NCBI GenBank assembly: GCA_049414205.1
Contig: JBMSGE010000066.1
Span: forward strand, 1 to 7,095
Source of the DNA: Nitrosomaritimum sp049414205
GTDB taxonomy: Archaea; Thermoproteota; Nitrososphaeria; Nitrososphaerales; Nitrosopumilaceae
Length of the DNA stretch: 7,095 nt
Reading direction: 5' to 3'
Shown: positions 1 to 5,331 of the stretch, in pieces
Numbering within the stretch: position 1 is the first letter of the stretch
Layout: each line of letters opens with the position of its first letter
Made by a program: the position numbers and the translations under genes
Notes under the pieces: generated by a model
Databases searched by the model: none
Told to the model about the DNA's origin: nothing
What the model saw: the letters and a program-made list of their open reading frames with translations, nothing else

Positions 1-650
1 CCAGGATCAATTGAAACTACAGTTCCATTGGAACCTGCAAAGTTAGACTGGGATGGATTTGTTGCATCTACAAGCATTGTAAATTCAGAGGCAGTCTTGT
101 TTCCACCATCATTGTTGGTGACATTCTTGATTACAGTAAGGGATGCAGAGTTTGCAAAGTCAATATCGTCATTTGTAATGGTACATGTGAGAACATCTTC
201 AGATTCTACAGTTCCAGAACACTCAGTTGAACTGGACCAAGAATATGACGTATCTGGAATTTCAGATACAGAGTAAGAACCGTGTGGGAGAAGAAGTGTC
301 GTTCCAGAAGAGGATCCTGGAAAAGTTACAATTTCATTATCAGAATCAGTTACAATCATTGTAAAGTCAGAAGTAGTTTTGTTACCACCATCATCATTTA
401 CCACATTTTTGATTACAGTAATTACACCAAAATTATTCTCACAATCACCTACACCATCACCATGATCTAAATGAGATTGAAGCGCTGTAAAGCCAACTGA
501 AATCGTTTGAATATTTTCAGGATTTCCAGGAGGGAGATGACAAATTGTAATTTTTGGTTCAGGAGCAGCTTGTGCCATTTGGGAAAAACTAGGAATCGTA
601 AAAATTGAAGATAATAATATTACAAATACAAGTAAAACTCTAGTTTCCAC
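1..650 (-). CDS. Secreted protein with Cys/His motif and prealbumin-like (SpaA/CNA-B type) repeats, partial
   Basis: Open frame on the minus strand from a GTG at 650 to the left edge (216 complete codons, C-terminus missing). An in-frame TAG lies two codons upstream, so GTG is the first possible start; the next ATG (residue 25) would remove the signal peptide. Residues 1-24 are a signal peptide (METRV, hydrophobic core VLLVFVILLSSIF, cleavage near SFS or AQA). Residues 37-70 carry CHLPPGNPEN, an ISV turn, HLDHGDGVGDC, a Cys/His pattern I recall from many environmental secreted proteins; its function is unknown to me, possibly metal or disulfide related. Two repeats follow, starting at residues 77 and 171: (I/L)TVIKNV, DGGNKT, DFTM/EFTM. 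The first contains LPHGSYSVSEIP and a Cys143/Cys156 pair, typical of prealbumin-like surface domains. It is probably an exported or cell-surface structural/adhesion protein. Fold assignment is from motifs; the role is inferred. Confidence 0.82.
   Translation of the reverse strand, partial: METRVLLVFVILLSSIFTIPSFSQMAQAAPEPKITICHLPPGNPENIQTISVGFTALQSHLDHGDGVGDCENNFGVITVIKNVVNDDGGNKTTSDFTMIVTDSDNEIVTFPGSSSGTTLLLPHGSYSVSEIPDTSYSWSSSTECSGTVESEDVLTCTITNDDIDFANSASLTVIKNVTNNDGGNKTASEFTMLVDATNPSQSNFAGSNGTVVSIDP
67..421 (-). repeat. Two diverged tandem units of a 282-bp coding repeat
   Basis: Positions 67-139 and 349-421 align without gaps at an offset of 282 bp (94 codons). Shared stretches include cattgtaaa/cattgtaaat with tcagag/tcagaa, accaccatcat-like runs and gattacagtaa at 129-139 and 411-421. 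They encode the start of each prealbumin-like repeat. More units may lie beyond the left edge. Third-position differences show the copies are old rather than a fresh duplication. Confidence 0.75.
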
Positions 651-685
651 CCTCTATCGCCCTAGGAATTTTTCCCCATAGGCGC

Positions 686-723
686 ATATTAAGAATATTC
701 ATTGTCACAATTTATTGTTACAA
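686..723 (-). promoter_or_regulatory. Probable promoter and operator-like palindromes for the secreted repeat protein
   Basis: Read on the minus strand, CTTAATAT (693-686) is the best TATA-like element before the GTG at 650; at 36-43 bp upstream it would give a leader of roughly 10-15 nt. Just upstream of it are two copies of the palindrome TTGT-N-ACAA (702-710 and 715-723, centres 13 bp apart) and the palindrome GAATATTC (693-700), which overlaps the TATA-like element. This layout would suit a regulator binding beside the TFB/TBP site. Inference from pattern only. Confidence 0.35.
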
Positions 724-782
724 AATGTTTTTGAACTAAACCAATTTTTGGATTAACAAAAAAATAATTATTCAAGAACAAA

Positions 783-812
783 TTAGAAAAAAGAAAAGAT
801 GGTTTTCACCAT
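783..812 (-). terminator. Hairpin plus U-tract, likely terminator of the GTPase transcript
   Basis: On the minus strand, ATGGT-GAAA-ACCAT (812-799) forms a 5-bp stem closed by a GNRA-type tetraloop. It is followed directly by CTTTTCTTTTTTC. It lies about 95 nt past the GTPase stop codon at 906. The stem is short, but archaeal termination depends mainly on the T-rich tract, which is present. Confidence 0.4.
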
Positions 813-905
813 GTTATTGAATATAATTATCATCGATCAAATAAAAGCACAATGAACAATTTGTCCACAGTTTTAACTATAGTAAAGGTAATGCTACAAA
901 GAAGG

Positions 906-2117
906 TTATTTTTTTGCAGCACTTATCAGAGAAATTACGTCTCTATCTCGCAGCTGATAATCAGTAGGCAATCTCAAATTATACCTCAAATCTTTTGCAT
1001 AAAGTAAGCCCTTTGTAAGGTCTGTATGGATTTCTCGTGCCAAATCATTTACAGTAGCCCCGTCTTTGAGTAAAATCAAGTCAGGCAGTACTCGTCCTTT
1101 TTTGTCTGTTAAATTCTTGTCATTGGTAACCGGATAAATTGAATTCATTTTTAGAAGCTTGAAGACGGCAATGTTTATTGCAAATTGCACACCTGTTCTC
1201 ATAAATTCACCCATGATTCCTTTTTTGATAAAGTCAAGCGCATCTTTTTGCTTTTGATTTAGTTCTTCTGACTTTACAATATCAAATTGCTCTGAGCCCG
1301 GAGAATATTTTATCAATCCCTTTTGCTCTGCTCTTCTCAGACTAAGTTCACTATCCCCACTTGCAGGAATCACTATAGTGTCATTGTATCTTTCACGTAA
1401 TCTATCAAAATTCTTATCAGCCCCCTCCACATCTATTTTATTTGCAACAATTAACGTGGGTTTTGAGATTCTTCGTAGTGTAGAGGCTAGTGTTTTGCTA
1501 TCATGCATATCATAGTCATCAAATTTTTTCTCAGTCAACTCAGTTATTTGTAATGCATCTTTCACATGATGGGTTTTGACACCAATTCCTCGGTACAAGT
1601 CAGTAATTGCCTCAACAGTATCGACACCACCACTAATTGCCTTTGAGACTTTTTCTCGATTTCCCTCTAAAATTTTCAAATACCACATTATCAATTCTTC
1701 TTCTATATCTGCAAAGTCTGAAATTGGGTCTCCTGTTCCCACCTCACTTATCTGTCCTGTCGAATCTATTCCACCAGAAGCGTCAACCACATGGAGTAAT
1801 GCGTCTGATTGTGCGGCAATAGAAAGAAACTGATTACCGAGGCCTTTTCCTTTCCATGCATCTTTGATTAATCCAGGTAAATCAATTATCTCAATTGGAA
1901 TGTATCTCCATCCATCAACACATTTTGAATTGTTTGGATTGTCCTCTACTTTGAATTCTGGATGAACACATAGAGTGATAGCATGTGAGATTCCAGAGAT
2001 GGGTTTTTTTGTAGTAAATGGATATGATGAAATTTCTTCTGAAGATAAAGTTGCTGCGTTAAAGAAAGTGGTTTTTCCGGTATTTGTTTTTCCAATTAAT
2101 CCAATTTTTATTGGCAC
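906..2117 (-). CDS. OBG/YchF-family GTPase with C-terminal TGS domain
   Basis: A 403-residue P-loop GTPase of the OBG/YchF (OLA1-like) group. Motifs in order: G1 GKTNTGKT (9-16), G2 YPFTT (32-36), G3 DLPG (79-82), a long mostly helical insertion (~130-215), G4 NKID (226-229), a G5-like PAS (251-253), and a TGS domain (~325-400; GATVNDLAREIH and DRDVISL). Bacterial and eukaryotic YchF/OLA1 have NxxE at G4 and prefer ATP; NKID here predicts GTP specificity, as in archaeal homologues of the Pyrococcus type. Members bind ribosomes or RNA in the cytoplasm; the exact role in archaea is unsettled. The start is GTG at 2117: no ATG exists between it and the upstream in-frame TAG, and a TATA-like box lies 27 bp before it. 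Third gene of a minus-strand cluster, 34 bp after the preceding gene. Length and motif order are intact. Confidence 0.92.
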   Translation of the reverse strand: MPIKIGLIGKTNTGKTTFFNAATLSSEEISSYPFTTKKPISGISHAITLCVHPEFKVEDNPNNSKCVDGWRYIPIEIIDLPGLIKDAWKGKGLGNQFLSIAAQSDALLHVVDASGGIDSTGQISEVGTGDPISDFADIEEELIMWYLKILEGNREKVSKAISGGVDTVEAITDLYRGIGVKTHHVKDALQITELTEKKFDDYDMHDSKTLASTLRRISKPTLIVANKIDVEGADKNFDRLRERYNDTIVIPASGDSELSLRRAEQKGLIKYSPGSEQFDIVKSEELNQKQKDALDFIKKGIMGEFMRTGVQFAINIAVFKLLKMNSIYPVTNDKNLTDKKGRVLPDLILLKDGATVNDLAREIHTDLTKGLLYAKDLRYNLRLPTDYQLRDRDVISLISAAKK

Positions 2118-2136
2118 GGATTCTTTATCGTTCTAG

Positions 2137-2144
2137 AATATTTA
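2137..2144 (-). promoter_or_regulatory. TATA-like box for the GTPase gene
   Basis: TAAATATT on the minus strand begins 27 bp upstream of the GTG at 2117, the spacing expected for an archaeal leaderless transcript starting at the start codon. No Shine-Dalgarno sequence is visible. The GTPase can therefore be transcribed on its own besides read-through from the genes before it. Confidence 0.5.
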
Positions 2145-2151
2145 TCTCTGC

Positions 2152-2508
2152 CTAGTTTGATTTTTCTTTGATTTTCTCAAGTGTTTGAGAAATTTCCTTT
2201 AGAGACCATTCAATTTCAGAGATTTCTTCATCAGATAGTTTTTCTTTCCATTTTTCCAAAACAGTATTTGCAATTTCTGAGCTCTGATAAAGCAAGTTCC
2301 AATATGGGTGATGTTCTGCAGTAGTGTATGCCAATTCAGTTACATCACCTAATCCATTTTTTGCCCTAGCAAGTGCTGTGATTTTTTCTCCAAACATTCT
2401 GATAATGTCATTATCCATATCAGACTCTAGTTTTATCATGGTGTTTTTTTGCTCATACTTTTCTATGAGATTTTTCAATTCGCTGAAAAAATCCTCAAAA
2501 TCACTCAT
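2152..2508 (-). CDS. Uncharacterised 118-aa helical protein
   Basis: I do not recognise a family. The product is acidic and predicted almost wholly helical, with no signal peptide or membrane segment. Residues 1-30 and 83-118 (WKEKLSDEEISEIEWSLKEI) are charged amphipathic helices; the middle holds a more distinctive patch, ALARAKNGLGDVTELAY and HHPYW (66-70). The ATG at 2508 overlaps the TAA of the CoA-binding protein gene by one base (TAATG), a stop/start coupling that implies co-transcription and translational coupling. It sits between that gene and the GTPase gene. Probably a lineage-specific cytoplasmic protein. Confidence 0.78.
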   Translation of the reverse strand: MSDFEDFFSELKNLIEKYEQKNTMIKLESDMDNDIIRMFGEKITALARAKNGLGDVTELAYTTAEHHPYWNLLYQSSEIANTVLEKWKEKLSDEEISEIEWSLKEISQTLEKIKEKSN

Positions 2509-2921
2509 TATCTAACTAGCCTTCGGTGTTCTGCAAACATGCATCGATTAAAAACAACTTTGATTCCTTCATTTCTTGCTAATTCTTCTGCTCGCTCATT
2601 GTGTATGCCTTCTTGAAGCCAGATTACTTTGGGTTTTTTCTTAATTGCATCCTGAACTACTGGTAGAACATCTTCAGAAGGTCTGAAAACATTAACCACA
2701 TCGATTTCTCCAGGAACCTCAGATACCACATTATAGCATTTTTTGCCCAAAATCTCATCGGCATTAGGATTCACAGGGGTGACGTCATAGCCATGAGTTG
2801 ATAGGTATTTTGGAACCATGTGAGCGTCTTTTTGCGGATTCTGAGACATTCCCACAACTGTAATTCTCTTCATTGAAAATATTTCTCTAATCTCATTATC
2901 AGTGTGATTATCTTTGTCCAT
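2508..2921 (-). CDS. CoA-binding domain protein (YccU-like, CoA_binding_2)
   Basis: A 137-residue single Rossmann-like domain of the stand-alone CoA-binding family. Visible hallmarks: ITVVGMSQNPQKDAH (20-34, nucleotide-binding loop), PVNPNADEILGKKCY (49-63), IDVVNVFRPSEDV (73-85), VIWLQEGIHNE (99-109) and the C-terminal signature NRCMFAEHRRL (125-135). Family members resemble the N-terminal domain of succinyl-CoA synthetase alpha and ADP-forming acyl-CoA synthetases and are thought to bind CoA; their physiological role is poorly known. The frame is open upstream to a TTG at 2978 (156 aa) with another ATG at 2957. I chose the ATG at 2921 because family proteins begin close to this point and a TATA-like box lies 28 bp before it. 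First gene of the minus-strand cluster, divergent from the SDR gene, and overlapping the next gene by one base. Confidence 0.88.
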   Translation of the reverse strand: MDKDNHTDNEIREIFSMKRITVVGMSQNPQKDAHMVPKYLSTHGYDVTPVNPNADEILGKKCYNVVSEVPGEIDVVNVFRPSEDVLPVVQDAIKKKPKVIWLQEGIHNERAEELARNEGIKVVFNRCMFAEHRRLVR

Positions 2922-2941
2922 GAGAAATATCAAATGTTGTG

Positions 2942-2949
2942 AAATATAA
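2942..2949 (-). promoter_or_regulatory. TATA-like box for the CoA-binding protein cluster
   Basis: TTATATTT on the minus strand begins 28 bp upstream of the ATG at 2921, in an AAATTATATTTC context. This spacing supports 2921 as a leaderless start over the longer TTG/ATG alternatives, which would place this box inside the coding region. Confidence 0.5.
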
Positions 2950-3008
2950 TTTGTCATGTATTCAGGAACAAAGTCCAAATACGGTGAAAAACCATTGCAA
3001 ATTAACTC

Positions 3009-3920
3009 ATGTCAAAATCTGTTTTTGTTACTGGAGCAACAGGGTTTATCGGATCAAGACTAGTTGGAAATCTAATTGAAAAAGAGTACAAAGTTACATC
3101 ATTAATTAGAGAAGGAAAGAAATCACATCCAAAGTCTCAAACAATCATAGGAGACCTTACTGATTCGAACTTGAAAATCCCACTGGAAAATACAGATTGT
3201 GTGTTTCATTTAGCATCACATACGCCTCTTGAGAAAAATAAAAAAATTCTAGAAAAAGTAAACTTAGATGGAACAAAGAACCTGTTTGATAAAATCAAAG
3301 ACAAAACAAAGTCAGTAATCTACGTTTCAGGTTTGGGAGTGTATGGTGACCCAGGAGACAAGATAGTAGATGAGAGTTTCCCATACAATCCAGATACAAA
3401 TTTTGTAAAAACAAGACTAGAGGCACAAAAATACCTGGAGCAAAATTGTGAGAAGGCAGGAATTAATTTTGGGGTTGTTCATTTTGGAGATGTCTACGGT
3501 CCAAAAGGTTGGTTTTACGAATTTCTAGTTAAACGTCTTTTGAAAAATACTTTTAGATTGCCAAAAAATGGAGAATACTACAAGGGTTTCGTCCATGTCG
3601 ATGATGCCGTGGGAAGTTTGGTGTCAGTCCTTGAGCAAAATCCTAAAAAAGAATCATACATTGTAGCAGATTCTACACCAACTACATTTCGAGATTTTGC
3701 AGATTTTACTGCAGACCAAATTGGTGCAAAACATCCCAAAAGTGTGCCTGTTTTTTTGGCCAAAGCCGTTTTAGGAGGAGATTTGATAAAACTACTCACC
3801 ACATCCATGAAAGTCTCAAACAAGAAAATTTCTGAAATTTATGATTTTAAATTTCCCTCATACAAGCAAGGAATTCCAAATGTAATCTCCGAATTACAGT
3901 CAAATGGATTGCTTCAATAG
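3009..3920 (+). CDS. NAD(P)-binding SDR / nucleoside-sugar epimerase-like protein with altered catalytic motif
   Basis: A 303-residue extended short-chain dehydrogenase-like protein. The N-terminal Rossmann motif is VTGATGFIGSRL (G9-x-x-G12-x-x-G15); then GDL (48-50), CVFHLAS (64-70), YVSGLGVYG (105-113, with Ser107 at the usual active-site serine position), GDVYGP (160-165) and FVHVDDA (194-200). Extended SDRs act on nucleotide-sugars, isoprenoid or flavonoid substrates. The usual YxxxK should lie at NFVKTRLEAQ (131-140), but the tyrosine is Phe132 and the lysine Arg136. This points to an atypical SDR with a changed reaction or a non-catalytic NAD-binding role. The ATG at 3009 is the natural start, directly before the Rossmann fold; AAATAC about 30 bp upstream is a weak TATA candidate. 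Divergent from the CoA-binding gene with an 87-bp gap. No signal peptide. Substrate cannot be named. Confidence 0.88.
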   Translation: MSKSVFVTGATGFIGSRLVGNLIEKEYKVTSLIREGKKSHPKSQTIIGDLTDSNLKIPLENTDCVFHLASHTPLEKNKKILEKVNLDGTKNLFDKIKDKTKSVIYVSGLGVYGDPGDKIVDESFPYNPDTNFVKTRLEAQKYLEQNCEKAGINFGVVHFGDVYGPKGWFYEFLVKRLLKNTFRLPKNGEYYKGFVHVDDAVGSLVSVLEQNPKKESYIVADSTPTTFRDFADFTADQIGAKHPKSVPVFLAKAVLGGDLIKLLTTSMKVSNKKISEIYDFKFPSYKQGIPNVISELQSNGLLQ

Positions 3921-3942
3921 TTTAGAATCACAAAACGTACAG

Positions 3943-3951
3943 TATTTTAAT
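3943..3951 (+). promoter_or_regulatory. TATA-like box for the Met-rich winged-helix gene
   Basis: TATTTTAAT begins 29 bp before the ATG at 3972, which suits a leaderless transcript. No Shine-Dalgarno sequence is seen in the 51-bp gap after the SDR gene, so this gene probably has its own promoter. Confidence 0.45.
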
Positions 3952-3971
3952 CAAATCAGAATATTACCAAC

Positions 3972-4487
3972 ATGGAGCCTGAACCAAAAGATCTGATTGT
4001 TCTTGGTGCAATAAAAAACGGGATAAAGAAATTTGATAAAATCAAAAAGACCACTCAAATTGATGCCGAAGAGCTCAATACTATTTTAGAGAGCCTTGAA
4101 AAAAGAGGTTTAATTTCCGTGCAGGAGAAAAAAGGCTGGTTTGGACCAAAAGTAGAGCTTGTCACCACCGAAAAAGGGGACAGAGAAGTAGATGAGCGAG
4201 TCCACGAAATGCAGGAAAAATGGAACCAAATGTCTCTGCTCTACAAGTCTGGAGACAAACAAAAACTCAAGCAATACATGGATGATAACAAATCATTTTT
4301 GCCAACAATGATGTTCTTTGGAATAATGGACATGATGATGTTCTCAATGATGTTTGGCATGATGGGAATGATGATGTCAGACTATGTGCCACAAGAAAGT
4401 ATTCCAGACGGACTAGATGGTGATGGAATGGATGACGGTGGTGCCGATATGAGCGATGGCGGATTTGATTTTGATATTGGGTTTTAA
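3972..4487 (+). CDS. Winged-helix protein with methionine-rich hydrophobic segment and acidic tail
   Basis: A 171-residue protein of three parts. Residues 1-70 look like a winged helix-turn-helix: ILESLEKRGLISVQEK (38-53) fits a recognition helix and start of the wing, and KVELVTTEKGD (60-70) fits the last wing strand, as in MarR/PadR/ArsR-like regulators. Residues 71-108 are a charged helix. Residues 109-135 form a hydrophobic segment with 13 Met in the 23 residues from 113 to 135 (MMFFGIMDMMMFSMMFGMMG and on), long enough to span a membrane. The tail (136-171) is Asp/Gly-rich (DGLDGDGMDDGG). I know of no named family with this combination. Possible readings are a membrane-tethered regulator, a copper-responsive Met cluster (thaumarchaea are copper-rich), or a Met-rich protein-binding surface like the SRP54 M domain. 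No signal peptide. Starts at ATG 3972 with its own TATA box. The role is inference. Confidence 0.8.
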   Translation: MEPEPKDLIVLGAIKNGIKKFDKIKKTTQIDAEELNTILESLEKRGLISVQEKKGWFGPKVELVTTEKGDREVDERVHEMQEKWNQMSLLYKSGDKQKLKQYMDDNKSFLPTMMFFGIMDMMMFSMMFGMMGMMMSDYVPQESIPDGLDGDGMDDGGADMSDGGFDFDIGF

Positions 4488-4521
4488 TTAAAAATAAAGT
4501 TCCAGTACCAAATACTCTTGA

Positions 4522-4689
4522 TTATTGATTATAATGCAAGACTTTTTGATACTCTTTGATCATGACATCGGTGAGCTTTAGCACGTAAATTGACTCGGCA
4601 TCACTTAGATGATCACGTCCATCACCTACTGCATTTTTTATCACAGTATTGATTTTGTTTATCAAGGCTGGGTTGTTTTCGATTTCCAT
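4522..4689 (-). CDS. Small uncharacterised 55-aa protein
   Basis: Read directly on the minus strand: ATG at 4689, TAA at 4522-4524. The product is well composed for a real protein: it starts MEIENNPALINKINTVIKNA, continues VGDGRDHLSDAESIYVLKL and ends TDVMIKEYQKVLHYNQ. Two amphipathic helices with a GDGRDHLSDAE linker are likely. No Cys, no membrane segment. I recognise no family. It faces the 3972-4487 gene tail to tail with a 34-bp gap and lies 100 bp downstream of another small minus-strand gene. A TTTAAG element at 4729-4734 could be its TATA box with a short leader. It is shorter than most ORF cut-offs and may be missing from automatic annotations. Confidence 0.65.
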   Translation of the reverse strand: MEIENNPALINKINTVIKNAVGDGRDHLSDAESIYVLKLTDVMIKEYQKVLHYNQ

Positions 4690-4789
4690 TACTCTTTATC
4701 GCCAAAACACGTACGGCAAGAAATTACTTAAAGGGTATTTTGCGTCATACCGCTCTGTTACACAGTTGATTTTGTGGCACCATTTGTAC

Positions 4790-5041
4790 CTAGTATTTCC
4801 ACTCGTCAGTCAATCCATTCCATAGTGGTCGGAAAACTGATGGGTCTTTTCCAATCTCTTCGGTAATTCTGTTTTTTAAGGCAAAAAAGAAGTTTTCAAG
4901 TGCATCCACTCCTCCGTCGTTGTAAAGTTCTTGACCGATTTCGGTAATTCGTTTTTTCTTGTCGTGTACTTCGGTAGAATCTGAATTTTGGAGACAGAAA
5001 GTCATCAGGTCAATGAGTTCTTCTTCAAGCATAAAGTCCAT
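4790..5041 (-). CDS. Uncharacterised 83-aa acidic protein
   Basis: A small cytoplasmic protein with no signal peptide or membrane segment. The core RITEIGQELYNDGGVDALENFF (31-52) followed by DPSVFRPLWNGLTDEW (67-82) recalls a loosely similar pattern in small bacterial hypothetical proteins (IGEELN..GG...M..., then an aromatic WDGIGEW-type end), but this is memory of a pattern and not a verified family. ATG at 5041 is preferred over Met4 because a TAAAT TATA-like box lies 25-29 bp upstream and the start is symmetric with the divergent gene around a palindrome. Probably regulated together with the 50-aa zinc-ribbon gene. Confidence 0.72.
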   Translation of the reverse strand: MDFMLEEELIDLMTFCLQNSDSTEVHDKKKRITEIGQELYNDGGVDALENFFFALKNRITEEIGKDPSVFRPLWNGLTDEWKY

Positions 5042-5065
5042 TGAAAAGTAAAAAAATATTGCACC

Positions 5066-5070
5066 ATTTA
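5066..5070 (-). promoter_or_regulatory. TATA-like box for the 83-aa gene
   Basis: TAAAT(GG) on the minus strand lies 25-29 bp before the ATG at 5041 and directly abuts the palindrome at 5071-5096. A leaderless start is likely. Confidence 0.4.
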
Positions 5071-5096
5071 GACTTTTTTGAATATTCTAAAAAGTC
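5071..5096. promoter_or_regulatory. 26-bp near-perfect palindrome, candidate shared operator
   Basis: The outer arms GACTTTTT (5071-5078) and AAAAAGTC (5089-5096) enclose the perfect palindrome GAATATTC (5080-5087); only the T/T pair at 5079/5088 fails, so 24 of 26 positions are symmetric. The dyad centre at 5083.5 is 42.5 bp from both divergent start codons (5041 and 5126), and a TATA-like box flanks each side. A dimeric regulator bound here could control both promoters. A hairpin role is less likely, since it lies upstream of both predicted start sites. Confidence 0.6.
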
Positions 5097-5098
5097 AA

Positions 5099-5102
5099 TA
5101 TA
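5099..5102 (+). promoter_or_regulatory. TATA box for the 50-aa zinc-ribbon gene
   Basis: TATA in the context CAATATACC begins 27 bp before the TTG at 5126, consistent with a leaderless or nearly leaderless transcript. It sits three bases past the palindrome. Confidence 0.5.
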
Positions 5103-5125
5103 CCGATTAATTTCTTAAAAATCAA

Positions 5126-5278
5126 TTGAGTGACTTTATTGCAAGATGTAGAAAATGTAAAAGTAAGGTAACAATTCCCGACCAGGGACCGTGTACGGAT
5201 TTAGAATATGAAGAGTATTTGAAAGATTATAAAATAAATTGTAAATGTGGCAAAAAAGACTGGGAATTGTTAGTATAG
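5126..5278 (+). CDS. Small zinc-ribbon-like protein, 50 aa
   Basis: Read directly: TTG start at 5126, TAG at 5276-5278; an in-frame TAA at 5108 rules out a longer form and no ATG is available. The protein begins MSDFIARCRKCKSKVTI, has PDQGPC (18-23), then an acidic aromatic stretch DLEYEEYLKDY (25-35), and ends INCKCGKKDWELLV. Cys8/Cys11 (CRKC) and Cys39/Cys41 (CKC) look like two knuckles of a small zinc ribbon, with Cys23 as a possible extra ligand. The second knuckle is CxC rather than the usual CxxC. A nucleic-acid or protein adaptor role is typical for such ribbons, but the target is unknown. The TATA box at -27 and exact symmetry with the divergent gene support the TTG start. Followed by the biotin ligase gene after 53 bp. 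Confidence 0.75.
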   Translation: MSDFIARCRKCKSKVTIPDQGPCTDLEYEEYLKDYKINCKCGKKDWELLV

Positions 5279-5302
5279 ACTTTTGTGTAAAAATGCAAAT
5301 AG

Positions 5303-5308
5303 TTTAAT
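5303..5308 (+). promoter_or_regulatory. TATA-like box for the biotin ligase gene
   Basis: TTTAAT begins 29 bp before the TTG at 5332 (32 bp before the GTG at 5335). Between it and the start lies a small inverted repeat, CTTTT-TG-AAAAG (5312-5323), which might be an operator, though it is short and AT-rich. Confidence 0.4.
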
Positions 5309-5331
5309 CATCTTTTTGAAAAGTAAAATAA

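Larger units (their letters stand above)
651..905. other. Non-coding gap between GTPase stop and secreted-protein start
   Basis: This 255-bp AT-rich gap holds no convincing gene on either strand. It contains the terminator-like hairpin (783-812), a T7 tract on the minus strand near 759-765, and the promoter cluster at 686-723. I see no tRNA or CRISPR pattern. Confidence 0.6.

Noticed and set aside
28..276. 82-aa plus-strand open frame
   Set aside because: It is the antisense shadow of the secreted repeat protein, which has a signal peptide and recognisable repeats on the minus strand.
282..470. 62-aa plus-strand open frame
   Set aside because: Antisense shadow of the same secreted protein; its product is low-complexity Ile/Thr/Tyr-rich.
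1576..1833. Two overlapping plus-strand frames inside the GTPase gene
   Set aside because: The GTPase frame is strongly supported by motifs on both sides; these are shadows with no family features.
2922..2978. N-terminal extension of the CoA-binding protein to a TTG at 2978
   Set aside because: The extension is unlike the family start and would place the TATA-like box at 2942-2949 inside the gene.
3578..3823. 81-aa minus-strand frame in the SDR gene
   Set aside because: Shadow of the SDR reading frame.
4320..4378. ATG-rich run as a nucleotide-level microsatellite
   Set aside because: The ATG triplets are interrupted by other codons (ttc, ggc, tca) and stay in frame, so this is a coded Met-rich segment rather than a simple DNA repeat.
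5041..5328. 13-bp direct repeat ttgaaaagtaaaa at 5041-5053 and 5316-5328
   Set aside because: In DNA this AT-rich about one such 13-mer pair is expected by chance, and the two copies have different positions relative to their genes.
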